NCBI GenBank assembly: GCA_017645785.1
Contig: JAGCNW010000042.1
Location: forward strand, 1 to 64,000
Direction of reading: 5' to 3'
Length of the DNA: 64,000 bases
From: Treponema sp.
Lineage (GTDB): Bacteria > Spirochaetota > Spirochaetia > Treponematales > Treponemataceae
This document shows, piece after piece, positions 38,079 through 47,039 of this stretch. The notes under the pieces were generated by a model, which made no database searches, was not told the DNA's origin, and worked only from the letters and a program-made list of their open reading frames with translations. The translations under genes and the position numbers were made by a program. The first letter of the stretch is position 1. Every line of letters starts with the position of its first letter.

Positions 38079-40076
38079 ATGAGTCACGAACATGAATGCG
38101 GCCACTGCTGCTGCCACGATCACGAACAAGGCCACAACCACGAGCATTGCCACGGAGAGGAAGAAGGCGGATTAAAAAAAATCATCGCTGCGGCCGCAAT
38201 ATTTGCCGTCGCGCTTCTTTTGGAGCATATTCCCGGAGCCGAACGCGCCTTTACATCGCGCCTTTCCGACCTGGCTCAGGCCCCGGCAATTTTCAACGCG
38301 GTCAAGCTGCTTCTTTTTGCCGCGGCCTACTTGCTTTGCGGAAAAGACGTTTTGATTTCTTCAATAAAGAACATTGCGCGCGGCGATTTTTTTGACGAGC
38401 AATTTTTGATGGCCGTGGCCTCTATCGGAGCCATCGCCATCGGCGAATACCCCGAAGCGGTCGGCGTGATGCTTTTTTACCAAATTGGAGAATGGTTCGA
38501 AGATTACGCGGTCGACAAATCGCGCGACTCAATCCAAAGCCTTGTAGGATTGCGGCCGGACAAAGCCTTTGTTTTGCGCGACGGCTCCTTTGTCCAAGTC
38601 GCCCCGGAAGAAGTAAAAGTCGGCGAGACAATCCAAGTAAAGGCCGGAGAGCGCGTTCCGCTTGACGGTCTTGTGTTGGAGGGCGACTCTTTTGTTGACA
38701 CAAGCGCGTTGACAGGCGAAAGCGTTCCCCGCCAAATCGGAAGCGGCTCCATCGTCATGGCGGGCTTTGTAAACCAACAAGGCTTGATTACGATAAAAGT
38801 CACAAAGACCGCGGGCGAATCCAGCGTTTCCCGCATTTTGGAATTGGTGGAAAACGCCGCCGACAAAAAGGCTAAGGCGCAAAAATTCATCACAAGGTTC
38901 GCAAAAGTCTACACGCCCCTCGTTTGCCTTGCAGCGGTCTTGGTCGCAATCGTTCCGCCAATATTCGTAGGCGCGCAGTGGTCAACCTGGGTTTACCGCG
39001 CGATTATGTTCTTGGTCGTCTCTTGCCCCTGCGCGCTGGTCATTTCCGTTCCCCTGTCATTCTATGGCGGAATCGGACTCGCATCCAGCAAAGGCATCTT
39101 GATAAAGGGCAGCAACTACATCGAGCTTTTGTCCAAAGCCAAAATCGCGGCCTTTGACAAAACCGGAACATTGACTCAAGGCGTTTTTGTGGTCAACGAA
39201 ATTCATCCTAACCCCGAAGCGAAAATCAGTCAAGACGAGTTGATCGCCATCGCGACCCACGCCGAAAAATATTCCGAGCACCCAATCTCAAAGTCCCTCA
39301 AAATCGCGCACCACTGTCCCAAATGTGAAAGCCTCTCGCTCAACAACGCTCAAGAAATTCGCGGAAAAGGCATCAAGGTCGAAATCGAAGGACAAACAGT
39401 TCTTGCCGGAAACTTAAAGCTGATGGAAACTTTTGGCGTTCAGAACATCATCCCCTGTTCCAAAGACGACATCGGAACAATTGTTCATATCGCCGTTGAC
39501 TCGATTTACCAAGGCCACATCGTCATCTCGGACAAGATAAAAGAGCAAAGCCGCGACGCGCTGGCCGCTCTCAAAAAAGCCGGCATAAAGAAAACCGTAA
39601 TGCTAACAGGCGACTCAAAGTCAATCGCGGACGCAAACGCAAAACTTTTGGGCATTGACCAAAACGCCGCGGAACTCATGCCCGAAGACAAAGTCGCTCG
39701 CATAGAAGAACTTTTAAAAGAAGGAACTACAATTTTTGCCGGCGACGGAATAAACGACGCGCCTGTCTTGGCAAGAGCCGACGTAGGAATCGCGATGGGA
39801 GCTCTGGGAAGCGACGCGGCCATAGAAGCTTCGGACGTTGTCATCATGAACGATGACTTGAACAAAATTCCCGCCGCGATAAAAATCGCAAAGAAAACTA
39901 TGGGAGTTGTTTGGCAAAACATCGCGATGTCGCTTTTGGTCAAGTTTGGCATAATGGCGCTCGCCGTTCCAGGAATAGCAAATTTGTGGCTGGCTGTTTT
40001 TGGCGACGTAGGCGTTTTATTCTTGGCGGTGCTCAACGCTCTAAGGCTTAGCCTTTTTAAGCGCGAAACAAATTAA
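38079..40076 (+). CDS. Zn2+/Cd2+-exporting P1B-type ATPase
   Basis: 665 residues. It starts with a His/Cys-rich tail (HECGHCCCHDHEQGHNHEH) instead of an HMA domain. Metal pathway SCPCAL, phosphorylation site DKTGTLTQG, actuator TGES, nucleotide domain HP motif SEHPISKSL, hinge GDGINDAPVLARADVGIAMG. In the final helices the pairs K in LLVKFGIM and D in FGDVGV match the ZntA class. It pumps zinc, cadmium or lead out of the cytoplasm. AGGAGG lies before the ATG. Its 3' end is two bases from the convergent HD-GYP stop. Confidence 0.94.
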   Translation: MSHEHECGHCCCHDHEQGHNHEHCHGEEEGGLKKIIAAAAIFAVALLLEHIPGAERAFTSRLSDLAQAPAIFNAVKLLLFAAAYLLCGKDVLISSIKNIARGDFFDEQFLMAVASIGAIAIGEYPEAVGVMLFYQIGEWFEDYAVDKSRDSIQSLVGLRPDKAFVLRDGSFVQVAPEEVKVGETIQVKAGERVPLDGLVLEGDSFVDTSALTGESVPRQIGSGSIVMAGFVNQQGLITIKVTKTAGESSVSRILELVENAADKKAKAQKFITRFAKVYTPLVCLAAVLVAIVPPIFVGAQWSTWVYRAIMFLVVSCPCALVISVPLSFYGGIGLASSKGILIKGSNYIELLSKAKIAAFDKTGTLTQGVFVVNEIHPNPEAKISQDELIAIATHAEKYSEHPISKSLKIAHHCPKCESLSLNNAQEIRGKGIKVEIEGQTVLAGNLKLMETFGVQNIIPCSKDDIGTIVHIAVDSIYQGHIVISDKIKEQSRDALAALKKAGIKKTVMLTGDSKSIADANAKLLGIDQNAAELMPEDKVARIEELLKEGTTIFAGDGINDAPVLARADVGIAMGALGSDAAIEASDVVIMNDDLNKIPAAIKIAKKTMGVVWQNIAMSLLVKFGIMALAVPGIANLWLAVFGDVGVLFLAVLNALRLSLFKRETN

Positions 40077-40078
40077 GG

Positions 40079-41329
40079 TCAAACCGCCTGCTTAAGAAAG
40101 TCTTCTATTTGCGGACGGATTTTTAGGAAGCAATCGACCAAGACGGGATCAAAATGCCTTCCCGCAGCCTCTTGAATAGTTTTAAAAGCTTCGTCGCAAG
40201 TGAACGGTTCCTTGTAACATCGCAACGAAACCAAAGCGTCAAAGACATCGGCGATCGCCATAATTCGCGCGCAAACCGGAATGTCCACGTTCGACAGCTG
40301 CTGCGGGTAACCAGAGCCGTTCCATTTTTCGTGGTGGCACAAAGCGATGTCGGAAGCCATCTGAACGTATTCCGCGTCGCTGTTGCCGTCAAGCACTTCG
40401 TGAACAATTCTGGCGCCTTCCACCGTGTGGCGCTGAATTTGCAAAAATTCGTCAAGCGTAAGCCTTCCGGGCTTTTTTAGTATCGCGTCGGGAACGACAA
40501 TTTTTCCGATGTCGTGCATAGGCGCGGCTTTTACCAAAAGCTCAATGTAGCGGTCGGTCAATACCTTCTGGTACTCAAGAGTTTTTCGCGCCTCCATGGC
40601 AAGCATCTTTACGTAGAATGAAGTTCTTTTTACGTGCTCGCCAGTGTCTACGTCGCGGTTCTCGACAAGGTTGGCCATTCCGATAATCGTATTGTTCTGC
40701 ATCTCGATTACCTTTTGGTTTTGGCTCTGAATCTTTTGCGCCTGTTCGTGAATCTCTGAAACATGCGCGTTCTCCACGAACAAAATAAAAAGCGTGAACA
40801 AAGTGATAAGGGCCAAAATCACGACCGCGAACACAGAAACGTTTATCGTCCGAATGATAAAAATCATTTTTTCGTCAAGCTCATAGACCGGCGTGAACGC
40901 ATGCGCCATAATTTCCATTGCGACAAAAATCGCGCAAGAAACCGATCCCAGCAAAAAAGAAAGCTTTGGGTTCCTTGGAAAAACAATGAAGGGAACCATT
41001 CCCATCAACAAGATAAAAAAATGAAAATCCGTTTGAGCGCCAATGTAATATTCCGCCAAAATCTGATGAACGACAACTTCCAAAAAGCAAAGAGCGTACA
41101 TCCAAAAGAGCGGCTGCCAAGAAATCACCAGGCCGCCGACGGCCGTAAAAAGCAAAACGCTGCCGATGTTAAAGTAAAACATCGGAATGACGCCCAGCGA
41201 GTAAAAAACCCACATAAATGAAAAATGGTAGATAAAAGCGAATGAGGCCACAAACGCGGCCAAAATTTTTGACCGCAAAGATGACTGCATAAGAGGACTC
41301 ATTTTGTTGCGAAGACTTTCCAAATTCAT
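40079..41329 (-). CDS. Membrane HD-GYP cyclic-di-GMP phosphodiesterase
   Basis: 416 residues. Six membrane segments (residues 20-195) of the MASE type precede a short coiled coil and an HD-GYP domain with the full set: VENRDVDTGEHVKR, MHDIGKIVVPDAIL, HTVEGARIVH, HHEKWNGSGYP. It hydrolyses cyclic-di-GMP at the inner membrane. Start at ATG 41329, 9 bases after the -10 box TATAAT (41344-41339, minus); the frame opens at 41350 upstream of this. Divergent from lepB. Confidence 0.88.
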   Translation of the reverse strand: MNLESLRNKMSPLMQSSLRSKILAAFVASFAFIYHFSFMWVFYSLGVIPMFYFNIGSVLLFTAVGGLVISWQPLFWMYALCFLEVVVHQILAEYYIGAQTDFHFFILLMGMVPFIVFPRNPKLSFLLGSVSCAIFVAMEIMAHAFTPVYELDEKMIFIIRTINVSVFAVVILALITLFTLFILFVENAHVSEIHEQAQKIQSQNQKVIEMQNNTIIGMANLVENRDVDTGEHVKRTSFYVKMLAMEARKTLEYQKVLTDRYIELLVKAAPMHDIGKIVVPDAILKKPGRLTLDEFLQIQRHTVEGARIVHEVLDGNSDAEYVQMASDIALCHHEKWNGSGYPQQLSNVDIPVCARIMAIADVFDALVSLRCYKEPFTCDEAFKTIQEAAGRHFDPVLVDCFLKIRPQIEDFLKQAV

Positions 41330-41361
41330 TATATTTCTATTATAACACAATTTTTGAAAAA

Positions 41362-41892
41362 GTGGAAGAAATCAACAAAAATAACGGCTCAAAAACCAAT
41401 TTTTTTCTCTGCGTCTTGCTTGGAATCGCAATCGCCCTTGCGGCAAAGGCCTTTGTCCTGGACTTTTACAGGGTCAGCGGCCAGTCGATGGAGCCTGCCA
41501 TCAAGGACGGAACGTTTATCGCGGCCAACAAACTGGCCTACGGCCTTCAAAATCCCTTTAAGGCGGAACTATTGTTCAACTGGAACGAGCCGAAAGCCGG
41601 CGAAACAGTCCTTTACATGTACCAAAACTATTGGGTTGTAAAGCGCTGCGTCGCAATCGCCGGCGACAAAATTGAATGTGCGGAGCAAAACGACAATTAC
41701 TGTCTGCGTGTCAACGGCCAAGAAATTCCCCTCAGCTCAATCCAATACCATAAATTATGGACCACCCGGGCAGTTCCCCAAGGCTACATTCTGGCAATCG
41801 GCGACAACGCCCAAATTTCCCACGATTCCCGCGATTACGGCTTTGTCCCCATAAGGAACGTCGTCGCCCGCGCCATCATTGCCAAAAAGTGA
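41362..41892 (+). CDS. lepB: Signal peptidase I
   Basis: 176 residues. One membrane segment (residues 14-32), catalytic serine in VSGQSMEPAI, catalytic lysine in WVVKRCVAIAGDK and box E GDNAQISHDSRDYGFVP. It removes signal peptides on the outer face of the inner membrane. Starts at GTG 41362; no strong Shine-Dalgarno. It lies 33 bases ahead of the PBP gene and 32 from the divergent HD-GYP. Confidence 0.92.
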   Translation: MEEINKNNGSKTNFFLCVLLGIAIALAAKAFVLDFYRVSGQSMEPAIKDGTFIAANKLAYGLQNPFKAELLFNWNEPKAGETVLYMYQNYWVVKRCVAIAGDKIECAEQNDNYCLRVNGQEIPLSSIQYHKLWTTRAVPQGYILAIGDNAQISHDSRDYGFVPIRNVVARAIIAKK

Positions 41893-41925
41893 AAAATCAT
41901 ATATAATGTAAAATGGTGGGATTTA

Positions 41926-43809
41926 ATGAACGGCTTTTTTCCAAAATGGCGCATTGTAGTCTTCTCGGTTTTTAGCTGCTTGCTGACGGCGACTCTCCTT
42001 GTCCGTTACGCGCGCTTGTCCGCCAAGACGCCGGAGAGAATCACGCAAAAGCCTCCGGCGGTGGAACGCGGTTCCATCGTGGACCGAAACGGAAAGCCCC
42101 TTGCCGTTGACACAAACTTTTTCCACATGGGAATCAATCCCCACAAAATCAAGAATCCCGAAGATTTCGCGCGGGACGTGGCTCCGATTTTGGAAATGTC
42201 GGAAGACGAAATTTTGGGCATAATCCGAAAAACTTTGGAAAAGAAAAATTCCCGCTTTGCCTATCTCAAAAAAAAGATGCCCCTCACAACCTATGAGGCC
42301 GTAAAAAAAATCACCGACCAAAAGCAATACAAGGCCGCCGTAAGCTACGACAAAATTCCCGGCCGCATTTATCCCGAAAACACTTTGGCCTCCCAGTTGA
42401 TCGGCTACATGGGCGACGACGGAAAAGGACTTGCGGGAATTGAATACTCAATGCAGCCGATATTGCAGCCTCAGGCAAAAACGGGCGAAAAAAAAGTCGA
42501 GCAGGGAAAAAACGTTTACCTTACAATCGACGCGAACTTGCAATACAAGTTGGAAAAAATCGCCCGCGAAGCTTTGGAAAACACTCAGGGCGCCAACCTA
42601 ATGCTCTTGGCCGCCTACGCAAAGACCGGCGAAATTTTGGCCTACCTCAGTTTGCCCGAGGCCAACCTTAACGATTATGGAAACGCCACGATAGAAGAGA
42701 CGATCGACAGGCCCGCGATGACCTTTTACGAGCCCGGCTCGGTATTCAAAGTATTCAGCATCGCGGCGGCCTACGACGCGGGCCTTTTTAGGCAGGACGA
42801 ATCTTTTTACTGCGACCGCGTTTTTGAAAAAGTTTTACCCAACGGCGAGCGCGTCCACATCAACTGTTTGTCCAAGCACGGATACCTAACCGCCCGCGGC
42901 GCCTTGGAGCAATCATGCAACGACGTTACGGCGCAAATCACCGACAGAATGGACACAGACTCCTTCCTTGCAAAATTGCGCCAATTTGGCTTTGGACAAA
43001 AAACCGGCGTCCAGCTTCCTGGCGAAAGCGCAGGCATGCTTCCCGGAAAGAACAGCCGCTTTTGGTCGGCCCGCTCAAAGATGACGATTTCCATTGGACA
43101 GGAAGTCGCGGTTACAGCCTTGCAAGTAATCGAGGCGGCGACGGTTTTGGCCAACGGCGGCCATCCGGTAAAACTTTCGGTCATCTCTAAAATCACCGAC
43201 AACGAAGGAAATGCTGTATTCCAGCACCAGATTGAACGCAAGCAACAAGTGATTTCGGAAGAAACCGCCGCCTACATTCTTAGCTGCATGCAAACCGGCG
43301 CCGAAAAAGGCATCGGTTGGCGAGCCGCGCTTGGCGACATAACGATTGGCGTCAAAACAGGAACCGCGCAAATGGCCGACCACGAACACGGCGGCTACAG
43401 CGACACAGACTTTTTGTCAGACGTGCTCGCGGTCTTCCCGGTCGAAGACCCGGAAATCATTTTGTACATCGTAATCCAAAAGTCGCGCGGCATAAACTTC
43501 GCAAGCCGCATCGTAGCGCCAGTAATCAAAGATTCCGCCGACGCCATCATCGACCACTTGGGAATGAGCCGAGGCGACGCCGCTTCTTTGGCCCACTCAG
43601 GTCGCATTTCGATCTCTTCAAAAGAAGGCGTCAAGATGGGAAAAACCGTTCCCGACTTTACTGGAATGTCAAAAAAAGACTTGCTCCCCCTTCTTAACCG
43701 CAAGGACATAAAAGTCAACATTTACGGAATTGGCTGGACAACAAAGCAAACGCCGCCGCCTGGAACGCCAGTCACGGAGAACATGGAAATTGACATCTAC
43801 ATGGAATGA
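41926..43809 (+). CDS. FtsI-type penicillin-binding protein with PASTA domain
   Basis: 627 residues. N-terminal membrane anchor (residues 10-27), a dimerisation domain beginning GSIVDRNGKPLAVD, then the transpeptidase with SxxK in EPGSVFKVFS, SxN in EQSCNDVTA and KTGTAQM. C-terminal PASTA domain (VPDFTGMSKKDLLPLL). Cross-links septal peptidoglycan; a class B PBP. Preceded by GGTGGGA and by lepB. The end overlaps the open frame of the Maf gene. Confidence 0.92.
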   Translation: MNGFFPKWRIVVFSVFSCLLTATLLVRYARLSAKTPERITQKPPAVERGSIVDRNGKPLAVDTNFFHMGINPHKIKNPEDFARDVAPILEMSEDEILGIIRKTLEKKNSRFAYLKKKMPLTTYEAVKKITDQKQYKAAVSYDKIPGRIYPENTLASQLIGYMGDDGKGLAGIEYSMQPILQPQAKTGEKKVEQGKNVYLTIDANLQYKLEKIAREALENTQGANLMLLAAYAKTGEILAYLSLPEANLNDYGNATIEETIDRPAMTFYEPGSVFKVFSIAAAYDAGLFRQDESFYCDRVFEKVLPNGERVHINCLSKHGYLTARGALEQSCNDVTAQITDRMDTDSFLAKLRQFGFGQKTGVQLPGESAGMLPGKNSRFWSARSKMTISIGQEVAVTALQVIEAATVLANGGHPVKLSVISKITDNEGNAVFQHQIERKQQVISEETAAYILSCMQTGAEKGIGWRAALGDITIGVKTGTAQMADHEHGGYSDTDFLSDVLAVFPVEDPEIILYIVIQKSRGINFASRIVAPVIKDSADAIIDHLGMSRGDAASLAHSGRISISSKEGVKMGKTVPDFTGMSKKDLLPLLNRKDIKVNIYGIGWTTKQTPPPGTPVTENMEIDIYME

Positions 43810-43819
43810 AAATTTTTCT

Positions 43820-45631
43820 TTGTTCAAAGAACGCTTTGCGGCTTTAGCTCAAATGCTGGAGCCGCTAATTCCCCAAAACCTAAAAACTTCGCAAGACCTT
43901 AACGCGGCTTTTCCCTTTTACAACTTTTCGCTTGCCAAAAGCGGCGACTTGACGGCAAGCGAAAACGGGCTGCCCCTCCACTCCGCCTACAACCCCAATG
44001 CCGAAGCGGAACGCGCCGCAACCCTGGCAAAAGATTCCGACAAAGACATTTTTATTTTTGCGGGAATCGGCTTGGGCTACCTGGCGAACGCCGCCGCGCG
44101 AATCCCCGGAGCGGACCAAAAAACTTTTTTAATACTGGAACCAGATCCGCTCCACTTTTTTGCAGCCTTGGCGTCAATAGACCTTTCCGACCTTTTTAAA
44201 ATTCCAAAATTATTTTTTGCAGTCGGAGCCGACGTGGAGCAAGCGGCCTCTTTGGTCCAATGCGCCGGCGGCTTTGACGCGTCGCAAACCTTTTGCCAAA
44301 AATCGCAAGCCGCGCACGCGCAAGAATGGTTTGACAGTTTTTTCAAGCGCGCGCAAGAAAGCAAGGACGCGGCCCAAGTCAACGTTAACACTTTGGAGCG
44401 CTTTGGCCGCTTGTGGCTAAAGAACGGCGCGCGCAATTTGCCGCAAATGCAAAAACTTTGCGGGGCAAGCAAATTTTTTGGAGCGGCGAGTTCTGACAAC
44501 GCCTTGCCTTGCGTCTTGCTGGCGGCAGGCCCCAGTCTTGATTGCGTCCTTCCAAAACTAAAGGAAATAAATGAGCGCGCGATAACAATCGCGGTTGACA
44601 CAGCCTTGCGCGCCTGCCTAAGGGCCGGCGTCCAACCAGACTTTGTCGTTTTGACAGACCCCCAATATTGGGCCTACAGCCACATAGCTGGCCTCGCCGC
44701 CCCGGAATCAATTTTGATCGCGGAGAGCGCGGCCTATCCAAGCGTCTTTAGGTTTAGCTGCAAAGAAATCGTCTTGATGTCGTCGCTTTTTCCGCTTGGA
44801 AAATTTATTGAGGAACGGATCGGAAAAAAGGGAGCGCTCGCTTCCGGCGGATCCGTCTCCACCAGCGCTTGGGACTTTGCGCGCGCGATCGGCTCAAAAG
44901 AAATCTACGCGGCCGGACTCGATTTGGGCTACCCCAACAAGCAAACCCACATCAAGGGCAGTTCCTTTGAAGAAGCCGCGCACAACAATTCCTGCCGCAT
45001 AAACCCCGCCGAACTCCAGACGGCCCGCATTTTGTTCTCCGCCAAAAACCAGGAGGGCTTGGACTTTGAAGGAAACAAAATCATCACCGACGAAAGGATG
45101 AAGCTTTTTGCCTGGTGGTTCCAAAAACACGTCGCGGAGGATTCAAAAACCAAAACCTTCGCTTTTTCAAAAAAAGGCCTGGCCATAAGCGGCGTGGAAT
45201 ATTTTTCCATCGAAGACTTCCTAAAAAAGCCAAAGACAACCGAACAAAAAAAGGCGTTTTTTGACCGCGCCGACCGCAATTCCGTTCCCTGCGACAAAGA
45301 GAAACTTGACGCGGCCATTGCGGAACTAAAAAGCGGACTTCTTAAAATCAATTCCCTCTCCCAAAAAGGAATCGCCCTCTGCAACGACATTCTTTGCGGC
45401 GACAGGCGGGCCCAGCAAAGAATCGGCGAATTGGACAAAATCGACCAAGAAATCATGCAAAGCGACGCCAAAAACGTCGCCGCACTGGTTTTCCCCAGCC
45501 AAAGACAGTTGGAAAGACTTTTTGAAGCCGCAAATTTCCCGCAAAACCCCGTTCAGGCCAACGCGGCCAAGAGCAAAATCATATACACAGAATTGACAAA
45601 ATCAATTGAAGATTTTTTGAAAATCTGCTAA
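43820..45631 (+). CDS. Maf-type motility-associated glycosyltransferase (DUF115)
   Basis: About 603 residues if TTG 43820 is used; ATG 43853 is the other option and no Shine-Dalgarno decides. The frame is open back to 43730 inside the PBP gene. The MptE-like (DUF115) domain is clear: VLLAAGPSLDCVLPKL, AITIAVDTALRACLRAGVQPDFVVLTDPQ, GGSVSTSAWDFA and IYAAGLDLGYP. Maf proteins attach nonulosonic-type sugars to flagellins in the cytoplasm; spirochaete flagellins are known to be glycosylated. A SQDxNAA copy of the short repeat is present at 43884-43908. Confidence 0.82.
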   Translation: MFKERFAALAQMLEPLIPQNLKTSQDLNAAFPFYNFSLAKSGDLTASENGLPLHSAYNPNAEAERAATLAKDSDKDIFIFAGIGLGYLANAAARIPGADQKTFLILEPDPLHFFAALASIDLSDLFKIPKLFFAVGADVEQAASLVQCAGGFDASQTFCQKSQAAHAQEWFDSFFKRAQESKDAAQVNVNTLERFGRLWLKNGARNLPQMQKLCGASKFFGAASSDNALPCVLLAAGPSLDCVLPKLKEINERAITIAVDTALRACLRAGVQPDFVVLTDPQYWAYSHIAGLAAPESILIAESAAYPSVFRFSCKEIVLMSSLFPLGKFIEERIGKKGALASGGSVSTSAWDFARAIGSKEIYAAGLDLGYPNKQTHIKGSSFEEAAHNNSCRINPAELQTARILFSAKNQEGLDFEGNKIITDERMKLFAWWFQKHVAEDSKTKTFAFSKKGLAISGVEYFSIEDFLKKPKTTEQKKAFFDRADRNSVPCDKEKLDAAIAELKSGLLKINSLSQKGIALCNDILCGDRRAQQRIGELDKIDQEIMQSDAKNVAALVFPSQRQLERLFEAANFPQNPVQANAAKSKIIYTELTKSIEDFLKIC

Positions 45632-45638
45632 ACTATTC

Positions 45639-45667
45639 TTGACAGCTCCCGATAATATAAATGTAAC
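45639..45667 (+). promoter_or_regulatory. Candidate promoter of leader RNA before HD-GYP gene
   Basis: TTGACA (45639-45644), 17 bases, TGTAAC (45662-45667). It would give a ~105-base leader that contains the palindrome CAGACGTCTG (45696-45705) and a terminator. Confidence 0.5.
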
Positions 45668-45724
45668 GAGTTCAAAATACGGGCGTAATGACATCCAGAC
45701 GTCTGTATGAACTGATAATGCATC

Positions 45725-45762
45725 AAAGTTGGAGGCTGTGTGAGGTTTCCAACTTTTTTTTT
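45725..45762 (+). terminator. Leader terminator before HD-GYP gene
   Basis: AAAGTTGGA (45725-45733) pairs with TCCAACTTT (45748-45756), closing a loop with TGTGTG, then nine T. It ends 18 bases before the ATG of the downstream gene, so it is either the end of a small RNA of about 85 bases or an attenuator. Confidence 0.85.
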
Positions 45763-45779
45763 GGCAAGGAAAAAAGTCA

Positions 45780-47039
45780 ATGAATAATTTTGAAGTCAAC
45801 GCCCTAAAACCAGCGCTGATTTTTACAGACCATTTGATTCTCGACAAACAATTCCTCGTATTGGGAAAGGGTTTTCCTGTAACGCACGAGCTTTTAAAAG
45901 AACTCATTACTTGGGGCTTCACTTCCGTTTCTTGCGACGGAACCATTGACGACGGAACAAAAGACAAAGAAATAATAAATCGTTCGGCTGAAGACCTTAT
46001 TCTGGAAACCCAGCAAGAGGATGCCGAAGCGGCCAAAGAGCGCATAGAAAAAGCCAACGAACTAAAGAGCAACCTTCAAAACGCAGCAAAGTTAATCCAA
46101 ACGCTCAACACAGAAAGCTCGCGCTTGGAGATGACCCACAAGGTTTACAAAGAATATTCCGACTACATCGAAAGCCTTTACACCCGCTATTCAACGCATA
46201 AAGAAATCGACAGGGAACAATTGTCAAAGGTTGTTCAAGAGCTTATAATTTTTGTCCGCGAAAACCGCCGCTTTGTATTGCGCATAAATCCCGCTTCAAA
46301 ACAAACTGACAAAAAATTCTTGGTCAACCACGCGATGCGCTCAACCGTAATCGCTTTGACAATCGGCACAAGATTGCGCTTGCAGTTCACCCAAATGATT
46401 GAATTGGGCCAGGCTTGCATTTTGCACGAAATCGGAATGTTGCGATTGCCTCCCCAGCTTTACATAACAGACAAAAAATTGCAGCCGCAAGAAAAAGCAA
46501 AGCTTGCCAGCCACCCAATCTTGGGCTATGAATTGCTTAAGGAAGTCGGCTTTACCCTTCCAATCCAACGCGCGGTCTTGGAGCACCACGAAAAAGAAAA
46601 CGGCTCCGGCTATCCGCGCCACATATCGGCCGACGACATTTCGACTTACGCAAAAATCATCGCTGTCGCTTGCGCCTTTGAGGCGATTACCGCTCCGCGC
46701 CACTACAGAAGCGCCCGCCCCAAATACGAGGCAATGCTGGAAATTTTGCGCAACACGAACAACCAATACGACGAAAACGTAATCAAAGCCTTGCTTTATT
46801 CTTTCTCAATATTCCCGATTGGCGTATACGTTTACTTGGCCAACGGAAAAATCGCCCGCATAACCGACACAAAGCCCGACGACCCCCGCCATCCTATCGC
46901 GCAAATTCTTGGCGAGACGGCGGCGGACGGCGACCCCCGCACGGTGGAAACTGACGAAAGCTCAAACAAAGTTGTCCGCGTCTTGAACCAGCAAGAAGAG
47001 GCCGACGTATTAAAGTCTTTGGGATTGACTAACGACTAA
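45780..47039 (+). CDS. HD-GYP domain protein with altered HD motif
   Basis: 419 residues, no membrane segments. Residues 1-60: small N-terminal domain like that of other soluble HD-GYP proteins (DUF3391 type). Residues 85-165: long helices. HD-GYP domain: NHAMRSTVIAL, then HEIGML where the norm is HDIGK, SHPILGYELL, EHHEKENGSGYPR. The HD aspartate is Glu217 and the lysine that follows is lost, so activity may be weak or absent. AAGGA lies before the ATG. Expression likely depends on read-through of the terminator in its leader. Overlaps the convergent aldo/keto reductase-like gene by four bases. Confidence 0.85.
   Translation: MNNFEVNALKPALIFTDHLILDKQFLVLGKGFPVTHELLKELITWGFTSVSCDGTIDDGTKDKEIINRSAEDLILETQQEDAEAAKERIEKANELKSNLQNAAKLIQTLNTESSRLEMTHKVYKEYSDYIESLYTRYSTHKEIDREQLSKVVQELIIFVRENRRFVLRINPASKQTDKKFLVNHAMRSTVIALTIGTRLRLQFTQMIELGQACILHEIGMLRLPPQLYITDKKLQPQEKAKLASHPILGYELLKEVGFTLPIQRAVLEHHEKENGSGYPRHISADDISTYAKIIAVACAFEAITAPRHYRSARPKYEAMLEILRNTNNQYDENVIKALLYSFSIFPIGVYVYLANGKIARITDTKPDDPRHPIAQILGETAADGDPRTVETDESSNKVVRVLNQQEEADVLKSLGLTND

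Noticed and set aside
43730-43819. Start of the Maf glycosyltransferase at 43730
   Set aside because: These codons overlap the PASTA domain of the PBP and the encoded residues are basic and unrelated to the family.
45660-45762. Cyclic-di-GMP riboswitch before the HD-GYP gene
   Set aside because: The GEMM-I conserved segments (GCAAACC, GACGCAAAGCC) are not present, so only a general leader/attenuator is reported.
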